DNA from: Bacillota bacterium
Lineage (GTDB): Bacteria > Bacillota > UBA4882 > UBA10575
Direction of reading: 5' to 3'
Assembly (NCBI GenBank): GCA_012727895.1
Contig: JAAYGG010000012.1
Span: 1 to 38,337 of the forward strand
Length of the DNA: 38,337 nt
Shown: positions 6,716 through 14,912 of the stretch, piece by piece
Layout: each line of letters starts with the position of its first letter
Position numbering within the stretch: the stretch's first letter is position 1
Notes under the pieces: model-generated
What the model saw: only the letters and a program-made list of their open reading frames with translations
What the model was told of the DNA's origin: nothing
The model's database searches: none
Translations under genes and position numbers: made by a program

Positions 6716-7744
6716 ATGATGAAAGAGGTCATCGGTAAAGTGGTTGCCGGGGAAAACCTGGCGGTGGAGGAAGCCGCGGCAGCGGTACGGGCGGTGATGG
6801 AGGGGAAAGCGACGCCCGCACAGATCGGGGGCTTTCTGACCGCCCTGCGGGTCAAAGGAGAGACGATGGAAGAGATCTACGGGGCCGCCCTGGCCATGCG
6901 GGAAAAGGCCGTCGCCATCTGCCGGGAGAAAAGGGGTTTACTTGACACTTGCGGGACCGGGGGCGACGGGAGTAATACCTTTAATATCTCTACCACCGCC
7001 GCGTTTGTTGTGGCGGCTGCCGGCGTTCCCGTGGCCAAACACGGCAACCGGGCGGTCTCCAGCGCCTGCGGGAGCGCTGATCTCCTGGAGGCTTTAGGTA
7101 TAAAGGTGGATCTTTCCCCCGCGCAGGTAGAAGCGGCGGTGGAGGAGGTGGGGATCGGTTTTCTTTTTGCCCCCCTCTTTCACCAGGCCATGAAACACGC
7201 GGCCGGGCCCCGCAGGGAACTGGGGTTCCGTACTGTCTTTAACCTGCTGGGGCCGTTGACCAACCCGGCGGGCGCCGAGTACCAGTTAACCGGGGTCTTC
7301 CGGCGGGAACTCGTCCCGGTCCTGGCCGGGGTTCTGGCCCGGCTCGGTGTCAGGCGGGCGCTGGTGGTCCACGGCGCCGGCGGGATTGACGAACTCTCCC
7401 TGGCCGGCGAGAATTCCCTTTGTGAGGTTGTGAACGGCCGCATCCGTTCGTTTACATTACACCCGGAGGAAGTCGGGCTTTCCCATTGCCCGGTGGAACG
7501 GCTCAGGGGTGGAAGCGCGCAGGAAAACGCCGCCATCCTCCGGGCGGTCTTAAGCGGTGAGCAAGGCCCCCGCCGCGATGTGGTGCTGTTGAATGCCGGC
7601 GCCGCCCTTTATGTGGCGGGCCGGGCCGGTACGATTAAAGACGGGGTGAAACTGGCGGCAAGGATCATCGATTCCGGGGCCGCCCTGGCCAAGGTGGAGG
7701 ATCTTGCCGCGTTTTCCCATAAGGAGCAGGCGGTATGTATTTAG
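6716..7744 (+). CDS. trpD: Anthranilate phosphoribosyltransferase
   Basis: 342-residue enzyme that joins anthranilate to PRPP, second step of tryptophan synthesis. It shows the glycine-rich CGTGGDGSNTFNIST loop (79-93), KHGNRAVSSACGSAD, and RTVFNLLGPLTNPA. Length is usual for the family and there is no fused amidotransferase domain. ATG6716 has AAGGAG nine bases upstream; the following ATG is also possible. The 3' end overlaps the start of trpC by ten bases. Confidence 0.97.
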   Translation: MMKEVIGKVVAGENLAVEEAAAAVRAVMEGKATPAQIGGFLTALRVKGETMEEIYGAALAMREKAVAICREKRGLLDTCGTGGDGSNTFNISTTAAFVVAAAGVPVAKHGNRAVSSACGSADLLEALGIKVDLSPAQVEAAVEEVGIGFLFAPLFHQAMKHAAGPRRELGFRTVFNLLGPLTNPAGAEYQLTGVFRRELVPVLAGVLARLGVRRALVVHGAGGIDELSLAGENSLCEVVNGRIRSFTLHPEEVGLSHCPVERLRGGSAQENAAILRAVLSGEQGPRRDVVLLNAGAALYVAGRAGTIKDGVKLAARIIDSGAALAKVEDLAAFSHKEQAVCI

Positions 7745-8559
7745 AAGCAATTCTGGCCCATAAGAAAGAGGAGATTAAGAAGAAAAAACGGACCCGCCCG
7801 TTCGTGGACCCGCCGGAGAAGAGAGGGGACCTGTCTATTCGAAGCTCGCCTGGCGGGAACCCGCCCGGTGTACACCCGTCCGGCAGGAGCCGTTTTCGTT
7901 CGGCGGTTTCCGCCCCCGGGATCGCGGTGGTTGCGGAGATAAAAAGGGCTTCTCCCTCCCGGGGGCCCATCGCTCCCGGGCTGGATCCGGTAAAAACAGC
8001 GGTTCTCTATGAAGAAAACGGCGCCGCCGCCATTTCCGTTCTGACAGAGGAGAAATTCTTCCGGGGCGGCTACCATGACCTGCGGGCTGTGCGAGCCGTC
8101 ACCAAACTGCCGGTTCTGGCGAAAGACTTCTTTATCGATCCCTGCCAGGTTGAGGAAGCCGCCGCGGCCGGGGCCGATGCCATCCTTCTGATTATGGCGA
8201 TCCTCTCCCGGGGCCAGGCTGCCGAACTGGCGGCTTGCGCCCGGGAATACGGCCTTGCGGTCCTGGCCGAAGTCCATAAGGAAGAAGAATTGGAAGCAGC
8301 GCTGGCCACCGGCCCGGATCTGATAGGGATCAACAACCGGGACCTGAAGACCTTCCGGGTCTCCCTGGAGACCACCTTCCGGATCCACCCGTTGGTGCCA
8401 AAAGAATACCCGGTCATCAGTGAAAGCGGGATCAAAAACCACCGGGATTTACTGGCCTTGTCCGCACTGGGGGTGGACGGGTTCTTGATCGGCGAGACTT
8501 TGGCAGGCAGCAGGGACCCAGGCGCCGCGCTCCGGGAGTTGCTGGAGGGCCGGCCATGA
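7735..8559 (+). CDS. trpC: Indole-3-glycerol-phosphate synthase
   Basis: 274-residue TIM-barrel enzyme that closes the indole ring from CdRP. Clear motifs are VAEIKRASPSRG (catalytic Lys), ISVLTEEKFFRGG, LPVLAKDFFID (second catalytic Lys), GINNRDLKTF and SESGI near the phosphate site. The segment after the N-terminal helix (residues ~22-50) is Pro/Gly/Arg-rich and less usual than the helical region found there in relatives. The start codon lies inside the end of trpD, giving tight coupling. Confidence 0.96.
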   Translation: MYLEAILAHKKEEIKKKKRTRPFVDPPEKRGDLSIRSSPGGNPPGVHPSGRSRFRSAVSAPGIAVVAEIKRASPSRGPIAPGLDPVKTAVLYEENGAAAISVLTEEKFFRGGYHDLRAVRAVTKLPVLAKDFFIDPCQVEEAAAAGADAILLIMAILSRGQAAELAACAREYGLAVLAEVHKEEELEAALATGPDLIGINNRDLKTFRVSLETTFRIHPLVPKEYPVISESGIKNHRDLLALSALGVDGFLIGETLAGSRDPGAALRELLEGRP

Positions 8560-9179
8560 CGGCGATAAAGATCTGCGGGATCACCAACCTTGAGGATGCC
8601 CTGGCCGCCGTGGCCGCGGGCGCGGACGCCCTGGGCTTTATCTTCGCGCCCTCGCCGCGGGAGATCACCCAGGAAGCGGCCGGGGAGATCCTGAAGAAGC
8701 TCCCGCCCTTTATCATCCGGGTGGGGGTGATCACCGGCCGCTCCGGCCCCGGGTGGCGCAGGCTTTGGCAGGAGGGGCTGCTCGATCTCATGCAGGTTCA
8801 TGGCGAAGCAGCAGACCCGGGCCTGCCAACCCGGCGGGTCATCAAAGCTTTGGCTGTGGGGAGAGACCGGCCCAGCCCGGCCCTGGCGGAAAAGGGCTAC
8901 CGGGCCTTGCTCCTTGACCGGTACGAAGCGGGGCGGGAAGGGGGGACTGGGAAAACCTTCCCGTGGGAGAAGGCCTTTCCCTTCCGGGAACTGGGGCTCC
9001 CCCTGGTCTTAGCCGGCGGCTTGCGGCCGGAGAATATCCGGGCGGCCCTGGAGACGGTCCGCCCTTCCGCTGTGGATGTCGGCAGCGGGGTGGAAAGCTG
9101 TCCTGGCCGGAAGGACCGCCGGAAAATGGAGGAGTTTATCCGGCAGGTGCGGGTTTGGGACGACAGGAATAAAGGGTAA
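8556..9179 (+). CDS. trpF: Phosphoribosylanthranilate isomerase
   Basis: 207-residue TIM barrel catalysing the Amadori rearrangement before TrpC. It opens with IKICGIT (catalytic Cys), has [20 protein letters not shown], and ends with [10 protein letters not shown] and VDVGSGVE near the phosphate loop. ATG overlaps the trpC stop by four bases (ATGA). The L-x-M-QVHG strand and the DRYEAG region (usual form D..) are close to consensus, with no missing key residue seen. Confidence 0.96.
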   Translation: MTAIKICGITNLEDALAAVAAGADALGFIFAPSPREITQEAAGEILKKLPPFIIRVGVITGRSGPGWRRLWQEGLLDLMQVHGEAADPGLPTRRVIKALAVGRDRPSPALAEKGYRALLLDRYEAGREGGTGKTFPWEKAFPFRELGLPLVLAGGLRPENIRAALETVRPSAVDVGSGVESCPGRKDRRKMEEFIRQVRVWDDRNKG

Positions 9180-9193
9180 GGAGGAGACAGAAG

Positions 9194-10381
9194 ATGAACG
9201 CCCTTGCACGACGGGGATATTACGGCGCTTATGGGGGGCAGTATGTACCGGAGACATTAATGCGTGCCCTTGACGAATTGGAGGAGACTTATCTTTCCTG
9301 CCGGCAGGACCCGGGTTTCCTGAAGGAATTCTATTATTACCTGCAGGTCTATGCCGGGCGGCCCACCCCCCTCTACCGGGCGCAGCGCCTTTCCGAAGAA
9401 TTCGGGGTGGAATTCTACCTGAAACGGGAGGACCTCAACCATACCGGGGCCCATAAGATCAACAATACCCTGGGCCAGATTTTACTGGCGCGCCGGATGG
9501 GGAAAAAGAGAATTGTGGCGGAGACCGGGGCCGGCCAGCACGGGGTGGCCACCGCCACCACCGCCGCCCTGTTCGGGCTGGAATGCGTGGTCTACATGGG
9601 GGAGGAAGACATCCGCCGCCAAGCGTTGAATGTTTTCCGCATGAAGCTCCTGGGCGCGGAGGTCAGGCCGGTACGGTCCGGCAGCCGGACCCTGAAGGAT
9701 GCCACCAATGAAGCAATCCGGGATTGGGTCGCTAATGTGGATGATACCTATTACCTTATCGGTTCGGTGGTTGGGCCCCATCCCTATCCGCTGATGGTCC
9801 GGGATTTCCAGTCGGTCATCGGCCAGGAGACCAGGGAACAGGTTTTGGAGACCGCCGGCCGGCTCCCGGACTGTATCTATGCCTGCGTTGGGGGAGGCAG
9901 CAACGCCATTGGCATCTTCCACCCCTTTTTACAAGACCGGGAGGTACAACTGGTGGGGGTGGAGGCGGGCGGTGCAGGGCTGGAAAGCGGCAGACACTCG
10001 GCGTCCATTAGTGCCGGGCGGCCCGGGATTTTGCACGGCGCCCTCAGTTATCTCCTGATGGACGATGAAGGGCAGATCCTGCCGACCCATTCCATCTCCG
10101 CCGGGCTGGATTACCCCGGCGTCGGCCCGGAACATGCCTTCCTGAAGGACAGCGGGCGGGTGCGCTACGAAACGGTCACCGACGCCGAGGCCCTGGATGC
10201 TTTGGTCCTTTTATCCAGGAAAGAAGGGATCATCCCGGCCCTGGAGAGCGCCCACGCCCTGGCCTGCGCCCTGCGGGAAGCGCCCCGGCTCTCCAGAAAC
10301 AGGCTGATCGTGGTGAACATCTCCGGCCGGGGAGACAAGGATATGAAGACCGTTGCCGCGGAAACGGGGGTTGAACTATGA
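9194..10381 (+). CDS. trpB: Tryptophan synthase beta chain
   Basis: 395-residue PLP enzyme that condenses indole with serine. It shows YVPETLM near the start, the PLP lysine in HTGAHKINN (Lys88), AETGAGQHG, and the phosphate-binding CVGGGSNA(I)G. The sequence and length are of the TrpB1 type that pairs with TrpA. AAGGAGGAGA lies upstream of the ATG. It overlaps trpA by four bases. Confidence 0.97.
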   Translation: MNALARRGYYGAYGGQYVPETLMRALDELEETYLSCRQDPGFLKEFYYYLQVYAGRPTPLYRAQRLSEEFGVEFYLKREDLNHTGAHKINNTLGQILLARRMGKKRIVAETGAGQHGVATATTAALFGLECVVYMGEEDIRRQALNVFRMKLLGAEVRPVRSGSRTLKDATNEAIRDWVANVDDTYYLIGSVVGPHPYPLMVRDFQSVIGQETREQVLETAGRLPDCIYACVGGGSNAIGIFHPFLQDREVQLVGVEAGGAGLESGRHSASISAGRPGILHGALSYLLMDDEGQILPTHSISAGLDYPGVGPEHAFLKDSGRVRYETVTDAEALDALVLLSRKEGIIPALESAHALACALREAPRLSRNRLIVVNISGRGDKDMKTVAAETGVEL

Positions 10382-11244
10382 AGAGTATTATAAAGAATAA
10401 AGTGGCGGATAAATTCCGTGAGATAAAGGAGAAGGGCGGGACGGCCCTGATCCCCTTCATCATGGCCGGCGATCCGGAGATGGCGGCCACCTTTACCATC
10501 CTGCCTTATTTGGAGAAAGGCGGTGCGAACCTGATTGAACTGGGAATACCGTTTTCCGACCCCCTGGCCGACGGCCCGGTCATCCAGGAAGCGGCCCAGC
10601 GGGCATTGGCCAATGGTTTCCGGTTGCAAATCTTCCTGCGGCTCCTGGCGAAAAACCGGCGCCTGGTTTCCATCCCCATCGTCCTCCTGGTCTATTATAA
10701 CCTTATCTACCAGTATGGGACGGAACGTTTCTTGGCGGAGGCGGCGGAGGCCGGTGTTGACGGGCTGGTCATCCCGGATCTACCCCCGGAAGAGGCCAGC
10801 GGGCTCCAGCTGCCGACGGAGAAAAACGGTATTGCCCTGAATATGCTGGTGGCGCCGACCAGTTCCCCCGGGCGGATTAAAGCTGCCGCCGCCCTGACCA
10901 CTGGTTTTATCTACCTGGTTTCCGTCCGGGGGGTGACCGGGGAAAGGCCCACGCTCCCTCCTGACCTTCCGGAATTGGCCGGCAGGGTGAAAAAGCTAAC
11001 CGGCCATCCGGTGGCGGTCGGCTTTGGCATCTCCCAACCGGCGCAAGCCCGGCAGATCTCCTCCTTTGCCGACGGGGTCATTGTCGGCAGCGCCCTGGTG
11101 AGAAAATTGGCCGCCAATGCCGGCAGTTCCCCTGTGGCCGCTGGCGAAGCGGGCGCGGCTTTTTTGCGCAGCCTTCACGAAGCCATGGCAGGCGCTGCCC
11201 AGGAAAACAGGGAAAATGGTTTGGTGGAACCCTTCCCATGGTAG
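10378..11244 (+). CDS. trpA: Tryptophan synthase alpha chain
   Basis: 288-residue TIM barrel that releases indole from indole-3-glycerol phosphate and channels it to TrpB. Motifs seen are [30 protein letters not shown] (catalytic Glu and Asp), [12 protein letters not shown] and a [12 protein letters not shown] loop, in which the usual GxTG is RGVTG. GFGIS follows near the C-terminal phosphate site. It is the last trp gene. No clear terminator follows. Confidence 0.96.
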   Translation: MKSIIKNKVADKFREIKEKGGTALIPFIMAGDPEMAATFTILPYLEKGGANLIELGIPFSDPLADGPVIQEAAQRALANGFRLQIFLRLLAKNRRLVSIPIVLLVYYNLIYQYGTERFLAEAAEAGVDGLVIPDLPPEEASGLQLPTEKNGIALNMLVAPTSSPGRIKAAAALTTGFIYLVSVRGVTGERPTLPPDLPELAGRVKKLTGHPVAVGFGISQPAQARQISSFADGVIVGSALVRKLAANAGSSPVAAGEAGAAFLRSLHEAMAGAAQENRENGLVEPFPW

Positions 11245-11280
11245 TGGCCGGGTAAAAAATTTTAGAAAAAGAAGGAAATA

Positions 11281-11309
11281 TTGCCTTTGTGTCGAATGAC
11301 TTATATATA
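11281..11309 (+). promoter_or_regulatory. Promoter of the agr-like locus
   Basis: TTGCCT (11281-11286) and TATATA (11304-11309) are separated by 17 bases in a locally AT-rich stretch between trpA and agrB. This gives the agr-like genes their own start even though no terminator separates them from trpA. Confidence 0.5.
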
Positions 11310-11367
11310 TTAACAACCAGGAGGCGCAAACAATAAGGAATAACCGGCAGTGAAATGGGGGAGAACA

Positions 11368-11970
11368 ATGACCCTCCATGAATTGGCTGCAAATTTAAGC
11401 TCCCGGCTCTGTACAGCTATAGAGGCTGAGCCGGACGGGAAAAAAGAGCGCAGGATCGCCTTTGCCCTGGAAGGCCTTATTTCCACCGGTTATTCAATGT
11501 TGGTTATTTTCTTCGTTTCGCTGGTGCTGGGGACAGTTAAACAAACAATGGCTGCCCTCCTATTCGCCGGCAGTTTGCGTACTTTCACCGGCGGGGTCCA
11601 TGCCAGGACACCCACCCGCTGCGCATTGATTAGCGGGGTGGTTTTTGGCTCTTTGGGTCTTGGCGTCAAATATCTTCCCTGGCCGGAAGGTTTTTTATGG
11701 AACCTTACGGCTTTTATGGTCTTGGCAACGGTAATTTTGATCTTTGCCCCCCGGGAGACCACGAATAAAAAGATCCCGCCGGCACAAAGGCGAGTTTTAA
11801 GGATTTGGACAGTTGTTCTTCTACTGTTCTTTTTCTTTTTCTTAATCTATTTTCTCAAGACAAGCAATTTCTTACTGACAAAAGCGCTGCTGCTGGGGAT
11901 GGGATGGCAGGCACTCGCGGTTTCCCCGGTGCTTAGGGAAAAAATAGAAAAGAGAAAGGAGGGAGAGTAA
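11368..11970 (+). CDS. agrB: AgrB-like autoinducer peptide protease/cyclase
   Basis: 200-residue membrane cysteine protease that trims the AgrD precursor and forms its thiolactone ring. The core LRTFTGGVHARTPTRC places Arg71, His78 and Cys85 one residue from the S. aureus AgrB positions 70/77/84, in the first hydrophobic hairpin. Several hydrophobic spans follow (about 87-105, 110-130, 147-168). ATG11368 is chosen with GGGGGAG close upstream; a GTG at 11350 in frame is the alternative. The stop overlaps the agrD start (TAATG), so the protease and its substrate are translated together. Confidence 0.9.
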   Translation: MTLHELAANLSSRLCTAIEAEPDGKKERRIAFALEGLISTGYSMLVIFFVSLVLGTVKQTMAALLFAGSLRTFTGGVHARTPTRCALISGVVFGSLGLGVKYLPWPEGFLWNLTAFMVLATVILIFAPRETTNKKIPPAQRRVLRIWTVVLLLFFFFFLIYFLKTSNFLLTKALLLGMGWQALAVSPVLREKIEKRKEGE

Positions 11971-12080
11971 TGAAAAAACTCATCTATTCCCTGTTGACCT
12001 CGGTCTTAATGGTCATCGCCGCCGCAAACCTGGCCAGTGCATGTTGGGTTTGTATGTATCAACCAGAGATGAAAGAGTAG
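11970..12080 (+). CDS. agrD: AgrD-like cyclic lactone autoinducer precursor (36 aa)
   Basis: Too short for ordinary gene calling. MKKLIYSLLTSVLMVIAAAN forms the amphipathic membrane leader, then LASACWVCMYQPEMKE. The pattern leader-(S)AC-x-x-x-x-[HY]QPE matches clostridial AgrD proteins, e.g. the SACLWFTHQPEEP region of C. perfringens as I recall it. By that analogy the ring would be Cys-Trp-Val-Cys-Met, closed between the first Cys and Met, with YQPEMKE as the discarded acidic tail. A second Cys inside the ring is unusual. It sits directly between agrB and the sensor genes. Confidence 0.9.
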   Translation: MKKLIYSLLTSVLMVIAAANLASACWVCMYQPEMKE

Positions 12081-12091
12081 GGGTATAACGC

Positions 12092-12604
12092 ATGGTGGAA
12101 GATTTATTACTAGCTGATTCTGTGTTTTCTTTTATCTACCTGAAATTTGTCTTCGGCACATCTATTGTTTATTTCATAAGTGTGCATTCTGCTGTAAAAG
12201 CTGTTGGCGAGAGAATTATATTGTCAAGAGCCATCATTATATCTGTCATTATAGCATTTTGCTTCACAGCTTGCCGCAGGTTTCTTCCGTCGCCCTATAA
12301 CATGTTGCTTTTTTACGTGTTAATGGTAGGCGTTGTTGCTTTTGTTTTCAAACTCCCCTTAAGAAAGAGCATTGTTGGTGTGGTTTTCGCCTTGCTTCTC
12401 ACCATGTTGAGTTCAGTAACTATTACAATGAATTTGTTCATTTATACAAATATACGTGCAAGTGCCCGGGACAGCCTTGGTTTATTTTTGTTTATAACCC
12501 TGACCGAAGTAGCCTTTAACCTGATCTATGTCCTGTTGGCTATGAGGTATGAGAACCTCAATCTATCATTTTTATTTTCGGAAGAGAAAAATGCCAAAGC
12601 CTGA
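12092..12604 (+). CDS. Membrane sensor half of an AgrC-like kinase
   Basis: 170-residue protein with about five hydrophobic spans (about 12-32, 43-60, 68-86, 92-115, 128-150) and no cytosolic domain, corresponding to the peptide-sensing N-terminal part of AgrC-type kinases. TAGGGG lies upstream of the ATG. Its end overlaps the next frame at a run of five A residues (12587-12591): one A fewer would join both frames into one kinase of about 487 residues. Either it is a genuine two-piece sensor coupled by overlap, or a single gene split by a homopolymer change. Confidence 0.72.
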   Translation: MVEDLLLADSVFSFIYLKFVFGTSIVYFISVHSAVKAVGERIILSRAIIISVIIAFCFTACRRFLPSPYNMLLFYVLMVGVVAFVFKLPLRKSIVGVVFALLLTMLSSVTITMNLFIYTNIRASARDSLGLFLFITLTEVAFNLIYVLLAMRYENLNLSFLFSEEKNAKA

Positions 12605-13547
12605 ACCAAAAACAAGAAAGCGAGTACTAGCTTTCGTGAGTTGGATAATAATTCTCCAGGGGATTATTATCTTGGGCCTTGGCATTTTCTCTTTTACATA
12701 TCTCATGAATGAAGGGTTTTTGCAAGACAATACTGCGCCGGCAATAATTGCCACATATATATATGTCCAGGTCTTTGCTTCAATTTTAATTTTCGCCGGG
12801 GTCATCTCCATCTTTGTGCTCAAGGATTTTTTCGAGCAGGAAGAGATCGAGTTCAGGATTAACCGGATCCAACAAAAACAAAGCGAGGAGACGATCCAAA
12901 ACCTGAGGGCCCAGCGACATGACTTCTATAACCAGCTCAGTATCATTAAAGCCTGGGCGGAGTTGGGAGATACGAAAAATATCTTGGAATATCTCCGGCA
13001 TGAACAGGAGACCATCCGGGAGACCAAGGCCTTTGGGCATATCCAATGCCCTGTTTTGTATATTCTTTTCACGACCTTCCGGGGCAGGGCGCTGGAAGAA
13101 AATATAAAGCTGGTGGTTGATTCCCTGATCACCTTGGAGGATTTCGATTATTCCTGGTCAAAGATAAACCGGATTTTTAGCAACCTTTTGCAGAATGCCA
13201 TTGAGGCCGTGGATGCCCAAAAAGCCAAAGACGCGCCGGACCGGGAGATCCATGTCTATATCTGGGATACGGAAGAGAAGTTCGTTTTCCAGATCTGGAC
13301 CCCGACATTAATCCCGGGCGACAACCCGGAGCGGGTTTTTATCCCGGGGGTAACCTCAAAGAGCGAGTCCGGGCATGGTTACGGCCTTTTTGTCGTCAGG
13401 CAACTCCTCCGGGAACTGGGCGGGGAGATTAAAGTCAAGTCCGGGCTGGAGAACGGCACCGAATTCTACCTGGAGTTCCCGAAAAAAACCAAGGGCTTCA
13501 GCCCGCGGGTCCAGTTGCCCGATTCCTCCCATTTTCATTCCGATTAA
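12591..13547 (+). CDS. AgrC-like sensor histidine kinase (GHKL type), kinase half
   Basis: 318 residues from ATG12591. Two membrane spans (about 10-37 and 50-78), then a coiled dimerisation helix with RAQRHDFYNQL, His110 being the phosphoacceptor as in AgrC/SpoOB-type kinases. The ATP-binding domain shows FSNLLQNAIEAV (N box) and GHGYGLFVV (glycine-rich lid). Partner of the AgrD peptide by position. No AgrA/LytTR response regulator follows; a tRNA gene with its own promoter comes next, so the cognate regulator must be elsewhere. A longer open frame from 12549 has no ribosome site. Confidence 0.85.
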   Translation: MPKPEPKTRKRVLAFVSWIIILQGIIILGLGIFSFTYLMNEGFLQDNTAPAIIATYIYVQVFASILIFAGVISIFVLKDFFEQEEIEFRINRIQQKQSEETIQNLRAQRHDFYNQLSIIKAWAELGDTKNILEYLRHEQETIRETKAFGHIQCPVLYILFTTFRGRALEENIKLVVDSLITLEDFDYSWSKINRIFSNLLQNAIEAVDAQKAKDAPDREIHVYIWDTEEKFVFQIWTPTLIPGDNPERVFIPGVTSKSESGHGYGLFVVRQLLRELGGEIKVKSGLENGTEFYLEFPKKTKGFSPRVQLPDSSHFHSD

Positions 13548-13564
13548 AAGTCCGGCGGGTGCTA

Positions 13565-13593
13565 TTGACGTATTCCCCGTCCTGTGATAATAT
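13565..13593 (+). promoter_or_regulatory. tRNA-His promoter
   Basis: TTGACG (13565-13570) and TAATAT (13588-13593) are 17 bases apart, 12 bases before the mature tRNA end. This spacing is typical of stable RNA promoters. Confidence 0.7.
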
Positions 13594-13604
13594 ATTTACG
13601 GTAT

Positions 13605-13682
13605 GGTGGGCGTAGCTCAGTTGGTTAGAGCGCCAGGTTGTGGCCCTGGAGGTCGAGGGTTCAAATCCCTCCGTTCACCCCA
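13605..13682 (+). tRNA. tRNA-His (anticodon GTG)
   Basis: Full cloverleaf: acceptor GTGGGCG (13606-13612) with CGTTCAC (13672-13678) including two G-T pairs, D arm with AGCTCAGTTGGTTAGAGC, anticodon arm CCAGG-TTGTGGC-CCTGG reading GTG, T arm GAGGG-TTCAAAT-CCCTC, and an encoded CCA (13680-13682). G at 13605 opposite the discriminator C at 13679 gives the extra G(-1):C73 pair that marks histidine tRNAs. It stands alone with its own promoter and terminator. Confidence 0.97.
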
Positions 13683-13695
13683 AATTTGTCTTCAT

Positions 13696-13715
13696 GGGGC
13701 TTTGCCCCTTTTTTT
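13696..13715 (+). terminator. Terminator of tRNA-His
   Basis: GGGGC (13696-13700), TTT loop, GCCCC (13704-13708), then seven T residues. Confidence 0.85.
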
Positions 13716-13812
13716 CTTTTAATATTTTTCCCTTTGCATATAAATCATAGTAATGGAGCAAGCAACCGGGACTGATTGGTGCCACCACGCACGGGGGGTT
13801 AAGAAGAAGACG

Positions 13813-14100
13813 ATGAAATGGCAGGTAATCCTGTTGGCGTTTAGCACTTTGTTCCTGGCCGAATTGGGCGACAAAACGCAACTGGCTGTTTTCACGCTGG
13901 TAACCAAATGCCGGGCGCCGCTGGAAGTTTTTTTAGGGTCCACGCTTGCGCTGGCGGCTGTCACTTTGATCGGGGTATTCTTTGGGGATTTGATCACCAG
14001 GTATGTTCCCCCCTTCTACCTGAAACTGGGCGCGGCATTTCTCTTCATCGGTATCGGCGCCTTCATGCTCTGGCAGGCCGTTGCCGAATTGTCTGTTTAG
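13813..14100 (+). CDS. Half-size GDT1/TMEM165 (UPF0016) family cation transporter
   Basis: 95-residue membrane protein with the family motif ELGDKTQLAVF in its first helix and three hydrophobic spans. The family exports Mn2+ or Ca2+ in exchange for protons. Full proteins have two such repeats, and some bacteria encode one repeat per gene and assemble pairs. Only one copy is seen here and the second ELGDKT repeat is not in the window, so it may work as a homodimer. ATG13813 fits the domain; an earlier in-frame ATG at 13753 would add a polar stretch with Cys/His and has no ribosome site. Confidence 0.82.
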   Translation: MKWQVILLAFSTLFLAELGDKTQLAVFTLVTKCRAPLEVFLGSTLALAAVTLIGVFFGDLITRYVPPFYLKLGAAFLFIGIGAFMLWQAVAELSV

Positions 14101-14116
14101 AGAGGGGCGCGGATGG

Positions 14117-14500
14117 ATGATGACAAAGGCCGACCGGTGGCTGCTGGTCTTTCTCTTCTTGGCCGGCATTTTCTTGCTGGCCTGGCGGGCGGGGAGTTTT
14201 TCCGGCGGTTTACAGGAGGTACAGGTGGTACAGGAGGGGCGGGAGGTCCTGCGCCTGGCCCTGGCCGGGCAGGAAGCGGAGGTGATTCCCTTGACCCTCC
14301 GGGGCGGGCAGGCCTTTTTAGAGGTGGCGGACGGGGCGGTCCGTTTACGCCGGGGGGAGGAACCCTTCTGCCCCCGGGAGACTTGCCTTGCCACCGGCTG
14401 GATTAAGAGGCCCGGCGCGACGATTGTCTGCGTCCCCAACCGCCTGGTGGTCCGGATTCTGGAAACAGGAGAAGCCGCTGTTGATGCGGTCAGCAGGTAA
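14117..14500 (+). CDS. NusG domain II-like membrane-anchored protein
   Basis: 127 residues: an N-terminal membrane anchor (about 8-26), then a small beta domain ending with CPRETCLATGWIKRPGATIVC followed by VPNRLVVRI. This spaced Cys pattern is the hallmark of the NusG_II (DUF) proteins common in Clostridia, whose function is unknown. They often sit beside Rnf, heptaprenyl-diphosphate or thiamin-lipoprotein genes, which are absent here. AGGGG lies upstream of the ATG pair at 14117/14120. Confidence 0.8.
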   Translation: MMTKADRWLLVFLFLAGIFLLAWRAGSFSGGLQEVQVVQEGREVLRLALAGQEAEVIPLTLRGGQAFLEVADGAVRLRRGEEPFCPRETCLATGWIKRPGATIVCVPNRLVVRILETGEAAVDAVSR

Positions 14501-14554
14501 CAACCGGTTAAGCCGCGGGCGGGTTTTTGCCCTGCGGATTATTTTTTGTTCTTT

Positions 14555-14583
14555 TTGCACACCCCCGGTCTTCTGCATATAAT
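14555..14583 (+). promoter_or_regulatory. Promoter of the ylmC/ymxH-like gene
   Basis: TTGCAC (14555-14560) and a perfect TATAAT (14578-14583) are 17 bases apart, about 24 bases before the TTG start. Confidence 0.72.
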
Positions 14584-14606
14584 ATAAGGGCAGGAGGAGG
14601 GGTATT

Positions 14607-14879
14607 TTGCTGGCGAAAACATCGGAGCTAAGAGCCAGGGAGATAGTGAATATTATTGACGGGAGAAAGCTGGGCTTTCCCACCGACCTGGAGATCGAAC
14701 CCCAAACCGGCAGGATATTGGCGATTGTGGCGCCGGAACCCGGGAGATCTTTCCGGCTCTTCGGCAGGGGGGGCGAGATCGTCATTCCCTGGGAAAAGAT
14801 TAAAAAAATCGGCCTTGATGTGATCCTGGTGGAACTGCCGGAACAGGTGGAAGCCGGTTCCTATTTGGACCTTTCCTAA
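14607..14879 (+). CDS. YlmC/YmxH family sporulation protein (PRC-barrel)
   Basis: 90-residue small beta-barrel protein with the family outline: LRAREIVNIIDGRKLGF, then IPWEKIKKIGLDVILVE. YlmC/YmxH proteins are short PRC-barrel proteins associated with sporulation gene sets in Bacillus and Clostridia; biochemical role unknown. The start is TTG14607, supported by AGGAGGAGG six bases upstream; no ATG is available. Confidence 0.85.
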   Translation: MLAKTSELRAREIVNIIDGRKLGFPTDLEIEPQTGRILAIVAPEPGRSFRLFGRGGEIVIPWEKIKKIGLDVILVELPEQVEAGSYLDLS

Positions 14880-14912
14880 ACATAAAAAAACTGGACAAGC
14901 AGGGGTGGTATT

